Shown: positions 7,582-16,763, counted from the first letter of the stretch. The stretch: DNA of 58,003 nucleotides from Ancylobacter amanitiformis (GCF_030814815.1 NZ_JAUSVR010000020.1:1-58003), one strand, 5' to 3'. A program made the numbers and translations. The notes: generated by a model from the sequence alone, not told the origin.

Positions 7582-8454
7582 CTATTTCCTTTTCGAGGCT
7601 TTCGACGGGACATCGGGTGCCACCGCGATGTTGATGTGGCGATAGGTGACACCCGCCGGCGAGATCCAGTCTGACGGAATGGTGTGTCGCGGAAGCTCCT
7701 TTTCAGAAACCGCGATCAGGTATCGATAGACGGTCAATTCGCTGCCTGCGAGCGGTACCTGCCGGTACAGTTCAGCTTGTTCGCGTGCCTTTATGAAGCG
7801 GGCTTTGGCGTTGCGGGCGTCTGCCACTTTCCACTCGGTCAACACCAACCCGTCGACTCCCCGGGAGAGAAGCGAGTCCTCCGGGGCGGCGGTAAAGACG
7901 AGGTCCGTCCGAGCGCCCAAGGCGTCCACCTTGAAGGCGTAGATGCCCTGTGACAGCAGGGCGAGCGATCCCAGCCGCTCGCAAGCGACTTCGCCCTTGT
8001 CGAAGGCGGCCTGCCACTTGGCCCTTATGCTGTTGTCGACGGCCAATGCGCGCTGCAGGAACAGGAATGCGCGCTCCGAGCGAGCACGAATCTGTTCCTG
8101 CCGTCCACGAAGAATGAAGGTGATCTCGGCTTCGAGCGCCACCAGGCCGACCAAGGCGCTCCCTGGGTCAACGGTTTGGGGGGCAATGGTTTGGCCGTCC
8201 CCTTCTGCGTGGCCCAGTCTTTCCTTGAGAAAAAAGTCTATTCGCTGAGCGGCGATGTCGGGTAGCGATTGGGTAAATTCCTGGCGAAAACGTTCGAGTG
8301 CAATGACGGCTTGCGTACATTGCTCGCCGAGATACGCTTCGGCTCCGTAGCTATCTGGCCTATGGTAGCCGTGAAAGCGCGCATGGAGTTCCCCCGCGCC
8401 CTGAAGGCCTTTGATGAGGCCCGAAAGGGCAGACCATGCATCCGCTTGCGACAT
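7582..8454 (-). CDS. Unrecognised protein with a PD-(D/E)XK nuclease-like C-terminal half
   Basis: A 290-residue protein I cannot place in a named family. The first 165 residues are helical and charged. The second half carries a pattern typical of PD-(D/E)XK nucleases of the RecB/Cas4 branch: Asp184 in TDLVFT, then Glu207-Trp-Lys209 in LVLTEWKV, then Gln226-x3-Tyr230 in REQAELYR, the QxxxY element. Hydrophobic strands surround the D and ExK positions as expected. No methyltransferase, helicase or partner gene is adjacent, so it may be a standalone nuclease-fold protein or a degenerate one. Whether it cuts nucleic acid is unknown. Confidence 0.55.
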   Translation of the reverse strand: MSQADAWSALSGLIKGLQGAGELHARFHGYHRPDSYGAEAYLGEQCTQAVIALERFRQEFTQSLPDIAAQRIDFFLKERLGHAEGDGQTIAPQTVDPGSALVGLVALEAEITFILRGRQEQIRARSERAFLFLQRALAVDNSIRAKWQAAFDKGEVACERLGSLALLSQGIYAFKVDALGARTDLVFTAAPEDSLLSRGVDGLVLTEWKVADARNAKARFIKAREQAELYRQVPLAGSELTVYRYLIAVSEKELPRHTIPSDWISPAGVTYRHINIAVAPDVPSKASKRK

Positions 8455-8536
8455 CTGCTTTTCCCGCCCTTTTGAAACTGGCGCGCCTGCTTCCGCTGTC
8501 CATTAAGCAGATTACCCGCCGCGAGGAAGGACCAAT

Positions 8537-8570
8537 CCTCTAGCCCAGCCTCTAGCCCAGCCTCCAGCCA
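8537..8570. repeat. Short 12-bp tandem repeat
   Basis: The unit CCTCTAGCCCAG occurs twice in a row (8537-8548, 8549-8560), followed by a degenerate third copy. It lies between the PD-(D/E)XK-like gene and the 3' end of parE. It is probably a slippage product. Confidence 0.6.
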
Positions 8571-8624
8571 AGCGATTGGATTTGCCAGACCCAACCTCTC
8601 CGGTGTCCGGTCGCGCGGCCCCCT

Positions 8625-10712
8625 TCAGATGTCCAGCAGTTCCTCATTCGCAAATGCCGCGCGCTCGGAGATGAAGGCGAAGCGGCTTTCCGGCTTGTTG
8701 CCCATCAGTCGTTCCACCACATCGGCGGTGGCGGCGCCCTCGGCCTCCGCGATGGTGACGCGCAGCAGCATGCGCGATTTCGGGCTCATCGTGGTCTGCT
8801 TCAACTGCGCCGGCATCATTTCGCCGAGGCCCTTGAAGCGGCCGATATCCACCTTGCCGCGACCGGCGAACTCCTTTTTCAGCAATTCGTCGCGATGCGC
8901 CTCGTCGCGCGCATAGAGAGTCTTGGCGCCCTGGCTGATGCGGTAGAGCGGGGGAACGGCGAGGAAGAGATGGCCGTGCTCGATCAGCTTGGGCATCTGC
9001 CGGAAGAAGAAGGTGACGAGCAGCGAGGCGATATGCGCGCCGTCGACATCGGCATCCGTCATGATGATCACGCGCTCATAGCGCAGGTCTTCGTCGCGAT
9101 ACTGCGCGCCGGTGCCGACGCCCAGCGCCTGGATCAGGTCGGCGAGTTGCTGGTTCTGCGCGAGCTTGTCGCGCCCGGCGCTGGCGACGTTGAGGATCTT
9201 GCCACGCAGCGGCAGCACGGCCTGGGTCTGGCGCTCGCGCGCCTGCTTGGCCGAGCCGCCGGCCGAATCGCCCTCGACGATGAACAGTTCCGAGCCGGCG
9301 GCGGAGTTGTTGGAGCAGTCGGCCAGCTTGCCCGGCAGGCGCAGCTTGCGTACCGCGCTCTTGCGGGAGATTTCCTTTTCCTGCCGACGGCGCAGGCGCT
9401 CGTCCGCGCGCTCGATCACCCAGTCGAGCAGCCGGCTCGCCTGCACCGGGTTGCCGGTCAGCCAGTGGTCGAACGGGTCGCGCAGCGCGCCCTCGACAAT
9501 GCGCGTCGCCTCGGCGGTGGCGAGCTTCTCCTTGGTCTGGCCCTGGAATTCCGGCTCGCGCACGAAGACCGACAGCATGGCCGCACAGCCCGACATGACG
9601 TCGTCGCTGGTGATGATGGAGGCGCGCTTGGCATTGCCGATCCGCTCGGCATGGTCGCGCAGGCCTTTCAGCAGCACCGCGCGCAGGCCGGCTTCATGCG
9701 TGCCGCCCTCCGCGGTGGGAATGGTGTTGCAATAGGAGGAGATGGAGCCGTCCGCATCGCCCAGCCACGCCACCGCCCATTCGGCCGAGCCATGGCCGCC
9801 GGCGCGCGACGTTTTGCCGGCAAAAAGGTCGGAATGGACCAGTGAATGCCCCTCGATATCGGCGGCCAGATAATCCTTGAGGCCGCCGGGGAAGCGGAAC
9901 ACCGCCTTTTCCGGGATCTCGGAGCCGACAACCAGCGCGGGATCGCAGGTCCAGCGGATTTCGACGCCGCCGAACAGATAGGCCTTGGAGCGCGCCATCT
10001 TGAAGACACGCGCCGGCTTGAAGCGCGCGCCCTCGCCGAAGATCTGCGCATCGGGATGGAAGCGCACCCGCGTGCCGCGCCGGTTCTGCACCCGGCCCAC
10101 CTCGACGATCGGCCCCTGTGGCACGCCGCGCGAATAGGTCTGCCGGTAGAGCACCTGCCCGCGCGCCACCTCGACCTCCAGCATGTCCGACAGCGCGTTG
10201 ACCACGGAAACGCCGACGCCATGCAGGCCGCCGGAGGTCTCGTAGACCTTGCTGTCGAACTTGCCGCCGGCATGCAGCGTGGTGAGGATGACCTCCAGCG
10301 CCGACTTGCCGGGATATTTCGGGTGGTTCTCGATCGGGATGCCACGCCCGTTATCGGTCACGGTCAGGCAGCCATCCGCTGTCAGTTCCACCTCGATGAA
10401 GCTGGCATGGCCGGCCACCGCCTCGTCCATCGAATTGTCGATGACCTCGGCGAACAGATGGTGCAGCGCCTTCTCGTCAGTGCCGCCAATATACATGCCG
10501 GGCCGGCGCCGCACCGGCTCCAGCCCCTCCAGCACCTCGATATCGGCGGCGGTATAGCCGCTCTCGCCCGGCGTCCCGTTGGCGGAAGTTCCCTGGGCCG
10601 CAGTTCCCTGGGCCGGCGCGCCGCGCGTGGCGACAGGCGCCGCGCTCGGCGCCTTCGCGGCCGGGCGCGGCTGGGGAGGCGTGGAGGCAAACAGGTCGTC
10701 GGCGTTCGACAT
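8625..10712 (-). CDS. parE: DNA topoisomerase IV subunit B
   Basis: A 695-residue type IIA topoisomerase ATPase subunit which, with ParC, decatenates daughter chromosomes. The GHKL ATPase domain shows EVIDNSMDEA, TDNGRGIP and GGLHGVGVSVVNALS; the transducer follows; the TOPRIM domain shows FIVEGDSAGGSAKQ and IIMTDADVDGAHI; the C-terminal GyrB-type domain has GRFKGLGEM. Subunit length and the PIENHPKYPGKSALEVILT sequence fit ParE rather than GyrB. The N-terminus before the ATPase domain has a low-complexity Ala/Pro/Gly/Thr linker of about 45 residues, containing an in-frame 15-bp duplication. I chose ATG 10712 (MSNADDLFA); longer upstream frames lack family similarity. Confidence 0.94.
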   Translation of the reverse strand: MSNADDLFASTPPQPRPAAKAPSAAPVATRGAPAQGTAAQGTSANGTPGESGYTAADIEVLEGLEPVRRRPGMYIGGTDEKALHHLFAEVIDNSMDEAVAGHASFIEVELTADGCLTVTDNGRGIPIENHPKYPGKSALEVILTTLHAGGKFDSKVYETSGGLHGVGVSVVNALSDMLEVEVARGQVLYRQTYSRGVPQGPIVEVGRVQNRRGTRVRFHPDAQIFGEGARFKPARVFKMARSKAYLFGGVEIRWTCDPALVVGSEIPEKAVFRFPGGLKDYLAADIEGHSLVHSDLFAGKTSRAGGHGSAEWAVAWLGDADGSISSYCNTIPTAEGGTHEAGLRAVLLKGLRDHAERIGNAKRASIITSDDVMSGCAAMLSVFVREPEFQGQTKEKLATAEATRIVEGALRDPFDHWLTGNPVQASRLLDWVIERADERLRRRQEKEISRKSAVRKLRLPGKLADCSNNSAAGSELFIVEGDSAGGSAKQARERQTQAVLPLRGKILNVASAGRDKLAQNQQLADLIQALGVGTGAQYRDEDLRYERVIIMTDADVDGAHIASLLVTFFFRQMPKLIEHGHLFLAVPPLYRISQGAKTLYARDEAHRDELLKKEFAGRGKVDIGRFKGLGEMMPAQLKQTTMSPKSRMLLRVTIAEAEGAATADVVERLMGNKPESRFAFISERAAFANEELLDI
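10589..10615 (-). repeat. In-frame 15-bp duplication in the parE linker
   Basis: On the + strand TTCCCTGGGCCG recurs with a 15-bp period (10589 and 10604). It encodes the repeated AQGTA/AQGTS in the low-complexity N-terminal linker of ParE. Its in-frame length explains why it is tolerated. Confidence 0.7.
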
Positions 10713-10809
10713 CGAGCGTTGCGGCCTTTGGCTGGCAATGGGACGATTCGACCGGGCACGGTCGTCGACCATCAGCTGTAGCAGGAACAGGGCGTGAACG
10801 CAGCCCCTG

Positions 10810-11106
10810 CTATTTCGGCCGCTTGCGCGCCAGCCGGCGGCGGTTGGCGCCGACCTTGCGGCCATACATCGCGATGATCTCCGGGCCCACCTGCTCCAGC
10901 CGCCCGGAGGCCGCCGCCTGCGCGAGCCGGGCGTGCACTTCGCCGGCGGCCAGCATCTTCTCGCTGACCATGCGCACTGCCTCGGCGCCGGCGCCCGCAT
11001 CGCCGCGCGACATCAGGCTCAGCCGTTCGGCGATGACGATCTGCGAATCGAAGCCCAGGCGCGCGAGGCGCATGCCCAGGGAAAAGGCGTGGAGCGGATG
11101 CATCAT
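10810..11106 (-). CDS. Small phasin-like protein of unknown function
   Basis: A 98-residue, helix-rich, basic protein starting MMHPLHAFSLGMRLARLGFD. The middle (EAVRMVSEKMLAAGEVHARLAQ) resembles the amphipathic helix repeats of short phasin-like proteins found in many Hyphomicrobiales, which coat polyhydroxyalkanoate granules. The C-terminus is Arg/Lys-rich (GANRRRLARKRPK), which could contact nucleic acid or phosphate. It lies 97 bases upstream of parE on the same strand and about 2.5 kb from the PHA synthase gene. The ribosome site is weak and phasin assignment is only by pattern, so this is tentative. Confidence 0.55.
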   Translation of the reverse strand: MMHPLHAFSLGMRLARLGFDSQIVIAERLSLMSRGDAGAGAEAVRMVSEKMLAAGEVHARLAQAAASGRLEQVGPEIIAMYGRKVGANRRRLARKRPK

Positions 11107-11365
11107 GGAACGGGAATCCCGGCGGGAGGGGGAAGCGAGGCGCGCGCTCGGCCTGGCTTGGGGGGGGTGAGCGAGGCGTTCGACGCTCATCATGGGCAAC
11201 CAAGTCGTGGCGATCATGGCCGGTTCCCCTCGCCACCCGCTTATCGGCCATGCGTGTCCGGCGTGCATCGCGTCTTTCACCCGACATGCATCCGGTGTAA
11301 TGGCGCGGCTCCACGCACGCGGTGCCTGCCCGGCGCCGCGCGGGCAGCGACAAGGGATCGCCACC

Positions 11366-12421
11366 ATGACGGACAGCAAGGCACGGATCGCCATCCTCGG
11401 GGCCTCGGGCTACACCGGCGCTGAGCTGGTGCGACTGCTCGTCCGTCATCCGCGCGTGGACATCGTCGCGCTGACCGCCGACCGCAAGGCCGGCCAGAGC
11501 ATGGCGGAGGTGTTTCCGCAATTCGCCCCGCTGAGCCTGCCGACCCTGATCACGATCGACGAAGTGGACTGGTCGAGCGTCGACCTCGCCTTCTGCGCGC
11601 TGCCGCACGGCACCACCCAGCAGGTGATCAAGCGCGTGTTCGAAACCGCGCCGCACATCAAGATCGTCGACCTTTCCGCCGATTTCCGCCTCACCGATGC
11701 CGGCGCCTATGAGCAGTGGTACGGCCATCCGCATCAGGCGCTGGAACTGCAGCAGGAAGCGGTCTACGGCCTCGCCGAGCTGTATCGCGACGATATCCGC
11801 AAGGCACGGCTCGTCGCCAATCCCGGCTGCTACACCACGACGGCGATTTTGCCGGTGGTGCCGCTGATCGAGGCCGGCGCGATCGAGCCCGACCATATCG
11901 TGATTGACGCCAAGAGCGGCGTTACCGGCGCCGGTCGTTCCGCCAAGGAATCGCTGCTGTTCTCCGAAGTGGCGGACGGCATGAACGCCTATGGCGTCGG
12001 CGGCCATCGCCACATGGCCGAGCTTGACCAGGAGTTCTCCAAGGCGGCGGGACGCACCATCGTGCCGAGCTTCACCCCGCATCTCATTCCCATGAGCCGG
12101 GGTATCTACAACACCATCTATCTCAAGACCGGCGCGGGCGTGGGGGCCGAAGGCGTGCACCGCGTGCTGGCGGATTTCTATCGCGGCGAGGCCTTCGTGC
12201 ATGTGCTGCCGCTCGGCCAGGTGCCGCATTCGCGCTTCGTAAAGGGCTCCAACATGGCCTTTATCGGCGTGATCAAGGACCGCGCGCCCGACCGCGTCAT
12301 CGTCATCGCGACCACGGACAATCTGGTGAAGGGCGCCTCCGGCCAGGCGGTGCAGAACATGAACCTCGTGCTCGGCTTCCCCGAGGCGACGGGGCTGGAG
12401 CAGATCGCGCTGTTCCCGTAG
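11366..12421 (+). CDS. argC: N-acetyl-gamma-glutamyl-phosphate reductase
   Basis: A 351-residue NADPH-dependent reductase for the third step of arginine synthesis, reducing N-acetyl-glutamyl-phosphate to the semialdehyde. The Rossmann GASGYTGAELVRLLVRHP is at the N-terminus, the catalytic Cys is in VANPGCYTTTAIL, and GVGGHRHMAELDQEF and SFTPHLIPMSRGI are family signatures. The ATG at 11366 follows AAGGGA. No other arg gene is adjacent, as is usual for dispersed arginine genes in alphaproteobacteria. Confidence 0.95.
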   Translation: MTDSKARIAILGASGYTGAELVRLLVRHPRVDIVALTADRKAGQSMAEVFPQFAPLSLPTLITIDEVDWSSVDLAFCALPHGTTQQVIKRVFETAPHIKIVDLSADFRLTDAGAYEQWYGHPHQALELQQEAVYGLAELYRDDIRKARLVANPGCYTTTAILPVVPLIEAGAIEPDHIVIDAKSGVTGAGRSAKESLLFSEVADGMNAYGVGGHRHMAELDQEFSKAAGRTIVPSFTPHLIPMSRGIYNTIYLKTGAGVGAEGVHRVLADFYRGEAFVHVLPLGQVPHSRFVKGSNMAFIGVIKDRAPDRVIVIATTDNLVKGASGQAVQNMNLVLGFPEATGLEQIALFP

Positions 12422-12535
12422 GCCCTGTTATATTACCGTCCAGAGTTACTGAGTACCTCTGTGCGCGTTGCATCGGCGAGGAGCCTGTCGGATGGTTCCC
12501 CGCCGATCGCTTTGATCAGGCGGGGGAACAGTCTC

Positions 12536-13264
12536 ATGACGATGTCCAGCCTCTTGTCCCGTCGTTATCTCCTTCACGCCGCCGCCTGTGGCTGCGCGGC
12601 CGCCGCTCTGGGCGTGGGCGCCACGCTGGCGGGCGGGCGCGGCGCCTTCGCGGCGACCTATGCCGAGAAGACCACGCTGACCGCCGCCCAGGCGCTCGAT
12701 CGCCTGAAGGGGGGCAATGCCGCCTTCGTCAAGGGCGGGGCCTGCGTGCCGGTCGGCGGCCCGGAGGCGATAGCCCGGCTTGCCTCCGGTCAGGCACCCT
12801 TCGCCGTGGTGGTGGCGTGTTCGGATTCGCGCACGCCACCCGAGCATCTGTTCGACGCCCGGCTCGGCGAACTCTTCGTGATCCGCGTCGCCGGCAACAC
12901 TGTGGACGATACGGCGCTCGGCTCCATCGAATACGGTGTCGGCGTGCTCGGTGCGCCGTTGGTGCTCGTGCTGGGGCATAGCGAGTGCGGCGCGGTGGCC
13001 GCCGCCGTGAGCATGGTGACGGAGAAGGCGCGTTTCCCCGGCTCGATCAACACGATGGTCGAGCCTATCCTGCCCGCGGTGCTGCGGGCGCAGGGCATGA
13101 CCGGCGACCTCGTCGCCAACGCGGTGCGCGAGAACGTGGAACTGGTGCTCGATCATGTCGGGCAGAGCAGCGTCCTCATCTCGGATGCCGTGCGGGCGGG
13201 CAAGGCGCGTCTGGCGGGCGGCGTCTATGATCTCAAGACCGGCGAGGTCGGCTTCCTGAGCTGA
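12536..13264 (+). CDS. Beta-class carbonic anhydrase, exported (Tat-like signal)
   Basis: A 242-residue zinc enzyme interconverting CO2 and bicarbonate. Zinc ligands and the Asp-Arg dyad are present: Cys95, Asp97 and Arg99 in VVVACSDSRTPPE, then His148 and Cys151 in GHSECGAV. Unlike the usual cytosolic form, it has an N-terminal signal: SRRYLL followed by a hydrophobic Ala/Gly-rich stretch ending near GAFAATYAEK. This predicts Tat export of a folded metalloenzyme to the periplasm. I use ATG 12536 after a G-rich ribosome site; an upstream GTG (12461) would bury the signal and is less likely. It could help CO2/bicarbonate exchange at the envelope. Confidence 0.9.
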   Translation: MTMSSLLSRRYLLHAAACGCAAAALGVGATLAGGRGAFAATYAEKTTLTAAQALDRLKGGNAAFVKGGACVPVGGPEAIARLASGQAPFAVVVACSDSRTPPEHLFDARLGELFVIRVAGNTVDDTALGSIEYGVGVLGAPLVLVLGHSECGAVAAAVSMVTEKARFPGSINTMVEPILPAVLRAQGMTGDLVANAVRENVELVLDHVGQSSVLISDAVRAGKARLAGGVYDLKTGEVGFLS

Positions 13265-13279
13265 CAGGCCGGCCCGCAT

Positions 13280-13654
13280 TCACGGCGGCGGCATCGCGGC
13301 GATGAAGGCCACGATCTGCTGCTTCAGCGCCGCGATGCGTGCCTGATAGAGGCCTGTCAGGCATCCGGCGTCGGCACCGCACCGGCCGCGCGCGGCGAGA
13401 AAATCGCGAGCGGCCTCATGGCGCGCGCCATTGCCGCCCATCAACATGGGGAAGCGGCTATAGGCAAACCACAATCCGCCCATCTCGCTGTCCATCGCCG
13501 ACAGCGTGGGATCCGCGCACACGGCCCGTTCGTCCGGCGCCGATGCCCGCGCGCAGTCGAAGCTCGCGGCATCCGCAGGCCGCATGGCGAGAGGGCCGAG
13601 TGAGCCGAAAGCGAGCGCGGCCATCATCACGGCTCCGCGAGGGGCGCGGATCAC
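13280..13654 (-). CDS. LprI-like (DUF1311) small secreted protein
   Basis: A 124-residue protein with an N-terminal hydrophobic signal ([12 protein letters not shown], cleavage likely after RPADA) and a mature domain [28 protein letters not shown] (shown in part). The paired cysteines with [14 protein letters not shown] are the LprI/DUF1311 pattern, a family that includes a mycobacterial lysozyme inhibitor. I assign a GTG start at 13654 because GTGA overlaps the PHA synthase stop and GAAGGTGA provides a ribosome site. This makes it the translationally coupled second gene of the phaC unit. Role in this position is unknown; a second Cys pair (RCGADAGCL) suggests disulfides. Confidence 0.7.
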   Translation of the reverse strand: MIRAPRGAVMMAALAFGSLGPLAMRPADAASFDCARASAPDERAVCADPTLSAMDSEMGGLWFAYSRFPMLMGGNGARHEAARDFLAARGRCGADAGCLTGLYQARIAALKQQIVAFIAAMPPP

Positions 13655-16308
13655 GATTTCACCTTCACATAGCGGCCGGGGGCATCCTCGATCGGCGCGA
13701 ACACGCCCCCGCCCGGCTCGCGGGCCGGCAGGCGGTGTTCGTCCTGCTGTTCGAGCCATTGCAGCCAGTCCGGCCACCACGAGCCGGGGTGCAGTTCCGC
13801 CGTGTCGATCCAGCCTTCCAGCTTCCCCTCGGGCGGACCGCCGGTCCAGTACTGGTACTTGCCGCGCGCCGGCGGGTTGATGACGCCAGCGATGTGGCCG
13901 GAGCCGGCCAGCACAAAGCGTGCGCGCGCGCCGAACAGCTGCAGGCCGTTGAACACCGAAGCGGCGGGCGCGATATGGTCCTCGCGCGTCGCCACGCTGT
14001 ACATCGGCAGGTCGATCGTCCGGAGATCCAGCGGCAGGCCGGCGAGCAGCAGCTTGCCCTGCGCCAGCTTGTTGTCGAGATAGCAATTGCGCAGGTAGAA
14101 CGAGTGATTGGCCGCCGGCAGCCGGGTCGAATCCGAGTTCCAGTAGAGAATATCGAACGGGAAGGGCGCCTGCCCCTTGAGGTAGTTGTTGACGACATAG
14201 GGCCAGATCAGGTCGTTGGCGCGCAGCATGTTGAAGGCGTTGGCCATCTTGCGGCCTTCCATCACGCCGGTCTCCAGCATCTTGCGCTCGAGATTGGCGA
14301 TCTGCTCCTCATCGATGAACACTTTGAGGTCGCCGGCCTGGGCGAAATCGACCTGCGTGGTGAGGAAGCTCACCGTGCGCACGCCGACATCCTTGCGCGC
14401 CGCCGCCAGCCAGGCGAGCGTGATGGCCAGCATGGTGCCGCCCACGCAATAGCCCAGCGCGTGGAAATGCTCGACATGTGCGGCCCGCTTGGCGACCTCG
14501 AAGGCCTTGAGCACGCCGTCGCGCATATAGTCCTCGAACCCCTTGCCGGCGAGTTCCGGCCCGGGATTGACCCAGGACACCATGAAGACGGTGATGCCGT
14601 GCTCCACCGCCCAGCGCACGAAGGACTTCTCGGCCGTGAGATCCAGCACGTAGAACTTGTTGATCCATGGCGGGATGATCACCAGCGGCAGCGCCAGCAC
14701 GTTCTCGGTCTGCGGCGCGTACTGGATGAGCTGCATCAGCTCGTTCTCGAAGATCACCTTGCCCGGCGTGGTCGCGAGATTCTCGCCGACCTGGAATTTC
14801 GAGGAATCGGTCTGGCGGATCTTCAGGTCGCCGCCGCCCGCCTCGATATCCTCGGCCAGCATCTTCATGCCGCGCACCAGGTTTTCGCCATTGGAGGCCA
14901 GCGTGGTGCGCAGCAACTCGGGATTGGTCAGCACGAAGTTGGACGGCGACACCGCGCTGGCGATCTGGCGGACATAGAATTCCGCCTTGTGCTTGGTGTG
15001 GGCGTCAATCTCGGCTTCCTCGACCATGTTCTCCGCCCAGTTGGACGTGAGCAGATAGGTCTGCTTGAGCGCGTCGAAGAACGGGTTGTTGTTCCATTCC
15101 GGATCCATGAACCGGCCGTCGCGCGGGGGCGGGGCGGCCACCGGCTTGGTTTCCTGCCCGCTCAGGCGCTTCAGCGTGGACGACCACAATTCGAGATAGC
15201 CGCCGATCAGCCGCGACTGCGCGTCCAGCGTGCGCTGGGGGTCAGCGAGCCAGTATTCCGCGACATTGCCGATGGTCTTCATCACGTCCGCGATGTCCTC
15301 GGCGACGTCGTCCTGAACAAGCCCTTCCTCGCGCGGGCGCATATAGGCCGCCATCGCCTTGCCGCTCTCCTCCACCAGTCGTGCGAGATTGCCGGCGAAG
15401 GTGGGAAGGTCGATCGGGCCGGCCGGCGGCGGGCTTGCCGCCTCCGGCGCGCTTCGGGGCGTGGGGGAGGAGGGGCGCGCGGGCGTGGTGGGCGGCACCG
15501 TCGCGGCCTTGGCCGGCTCCTTTTCCTGTGTCCGGGACGCCTCGGCCCGGCGCTGCGAGGGGCGCAACGCGTAGCGCGGCTGGCCCGCAGTGCCCGTGCC
15601 TTGCGCGAGGTTTTTCGCGGCGGTCTTGCGCGGTGCAGGCTTGCCAGGCTCCGGCTTTGCCGGCGCGGGGGAGGCGAGGACGGCCGGCGCTACGGCTTTG
15701 GCCTGTCGGGTCGCGCGTCCGGTGGTCGGGGCGGCTGCGGTGGCGCGGGCACTCCCGGCGTCCTTGGCCTGCGACCTGACGCTGCGGGACTTTGCCGCAG
15801 CGGCCTTGCCGGCGGTGGACGGTGTCGGGGAGGATTTCGACCCGGCTTTCGGTGAGGAGGCTTTCGGTGACGCGGCCTTTCGCCGAGACCGGCCGGCGGT
15901 GGCCGCTTCCGCGACGGGCGCTGCGGTGATGGCGGGTTGCGCCGGGCGTTGCGCTGCGATGGCCGGCGCCTTCATGTGGGCCGTGGCCGGAGACCGGCGC
16001 GAACGCGGAGCTTGCCCGCCGTTGCGCGGCGAGGAGGCTTGCGGCGCCGGGTCGGCGGCTGTTTCTTCCCGCACCGGTGCGGGCGCTGGCTTGGCGGCCG
16101 CGCGGGGGCGGCTCATCCGGGCCTTGGCGGCCGGGGGTGATTCGCTCGCAGCCGGTGGCGCGGCGGGAGCGGCCGCCGCTGGAGCAGGATTCGCCGGCCG
16201 CGTGGAGGTTCTCGCCCGTGCCGGGGAGACGACAGGAGCCGCGACCTGCTGAATCGGTTCGGTCGTGGCGGTGGCGGCCGGTTTCCGGGTCGTGGGTCGT
16301 TTACTCAC
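13651..16308 (-). CDS. phaC: Class I PHA synthase with a long basic Ala/Pro/Lys-rich N-terminal tail
   Basis: An 885-residue polyhydroxyalkanoate synthase that polymerises hydroxyacyl-CoA at granule surfaces. Residues from about 300 on match class I synthases (usual length 560-620): the lipase-like box GYCVGGT with Cys621, Asp777 in ATREDHIAP and His805 in GSGHIAGV complete the catalytic triad, and [16 protein letters not shown] is typical. The first 296 residues are almost only Ala, Pro, Ser, Thr, Lys and Arg, with an estimated net charge near +37. They resemble histone H1-like or PhaF-type DNA-binding tails. The start is GTG 16308 with GGGGA upstream. The tail stays open in frame with no stop over about 890 bases, and codon third positions remain GC-rich as in the rest of the gene. 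Confidence 0.92.
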   Translation of the reverse strand: MSKRPTTRKPAATATTEPIQQVAAPVVSPARARTSTRPANPAPAAAAPAAPPAASESPPAAKARMSRPRAAAKPAPAPVREETAADPAPQASSPRNGGQAPRSRRSPATAHMKAPAIAAQRPAQPAITAAPVAEAATAGRSRRKAASPKASSPKAGSKSSPTPSTAGKAAAAKSRSVRSQAKDAGSARATAAAPTTGRATRQAKAVAPAVLASPAPAKPEPGKPAPRKTAAKNLAQGTGTAGQPRYALRPSQRRAEASRTQEKEPAKAATVPPTTPARPSSPTPRSAPEAASPPPAGPIDLPTFAGNLARLVEESGKAMAAYMRPREEGLVQDDVAEDIADVMKTIGNVAEYWLADPQRTLDAQSRLIGGYLELWSSTLKRLSGQETKPVAAPPPRDGRFMDPEWNNNPFFDALKQTYLLTSNWAENMVEEAEIDAHTKHKAEFYVRQIASAVSPSNFVLTNPELLRTTLASNGENLVRGMKMLAEDIEAGGGDLKIRQTDSSKFQVGENLATTPGKVIFENELMQLIQYAPQTENVLALPLVIIPPWINKFYVLDLTAEKSFVRWAVEHGITVFMVSWVNPGPELAGKGFEDYMRDGVLKAFEVAKRAAHVEHFHALGYCVGGTMLAITLAWLAAARKDVGVRTVSFLTTQVDFAQAGDLKVFIDEEQIANLERKMLETGVMEGRKMANAFNMLRANDLIWPYVVNNYLKGQAPFPFDILYWNSDSTRLPAANHSFYLRNCYLDNKLAQGKLLLAGLPLDLRTIDLPMYSVATREDHIAPAASVFNGLQLFGARARFVLAGSGHIAGVINPPARGKYQYWTGGPPEGKLEGWIDTAELHPGSWWPDWLQWLEQQDEHRLPAREPGGGVFAPIEDAPGRYVKVKS

Positions 16309-16400
16309 CGCTTGTCCCCGCGGGTACGTGCGTTCATAGGTGGGTGATCATAGACGCGCCGCACGACGGTAGCGAGTGCGTATGAGGCCGGAGGAACGTC

Positions 16401-16763
16401 TTGCTGAAGCTGTGGGTGAAAGCTGACCAGGAAATGACGCGGGCGCCGGCGGCTCCGCTGCTCGCCGCCGTGGCGCTGGGGCTCGCGCTGGCCGGCTGCG
16501 CGCCGCCCGGCTGGCCCGAAACACCGCCCTCGACCGCCCCCGGCGCCGCCGCGCCGCCGGCCCAGGGCACGAAGAGCACGTCGCCCTTCGCACCCAAGGG
16601 GCCGGATTTCCTGCATTATGGCACGCCCAAGCAGATCGGCGACCGTCCGGTCATGACGCCCGAGCAGACCGCCAAGATGCAGTCGGACCTTGAAAACACC
16701 GCGAAGAAGCGCGAGCAGCAGCTGAAGCAGGCCACCGATCAGGAAGGGCAGGCCGGGCAGTAG
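16401..16763 (+). CDS. Putative lipoprotein of unknown function
   Basis: A 120-residue protein with a lipoprotein signal: hydrophobic LLAAVALGLALAGC, where LAGC is a good lipobox with lipidated Cys33. The mature part is Pro/Ala-rich, then FLHYGTPKQIGDRPVMTPEQTAKMQSDL (in part), and ends in a charged helix (KKREQQLKQ). The TTG at 16401 has GGAGG six bases upstream, better than ATG 16434, whose AGGA touches the start codon. It is divergent from phaC and upstream of the aminotransferase gene. Similar small lipoproteins occur in Hyphomicrobiales before this aminotransferase; no function is known to me. Confidence 0.7.
   Translation: MLKLWVKADQEMTRAPAAPLLAAVALGLALAGCAPPGWPETPPSTAPGAAAPPAQGTKSTSPFAPKGPDFLHYGTPKQIGDRPVMTPEQTAKMQSDLENTAKKREQQLKQATDQEGQAGQ

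Noticed and set aside
7582..8454. Restriction endonuclease of a restriction-modification system
   Set aside because: No methyltransferase or specificity gene is adjacent. Only the nuclease-like fold is supported, so the narrower claim was dropped.
13339..15855. 838-codon open frame on the plus strand opposite phaC
   Set aside because: Complement of a GC-rich gene with the usual Arg/His/Val/Glu-rich composition; no start signal or family match.
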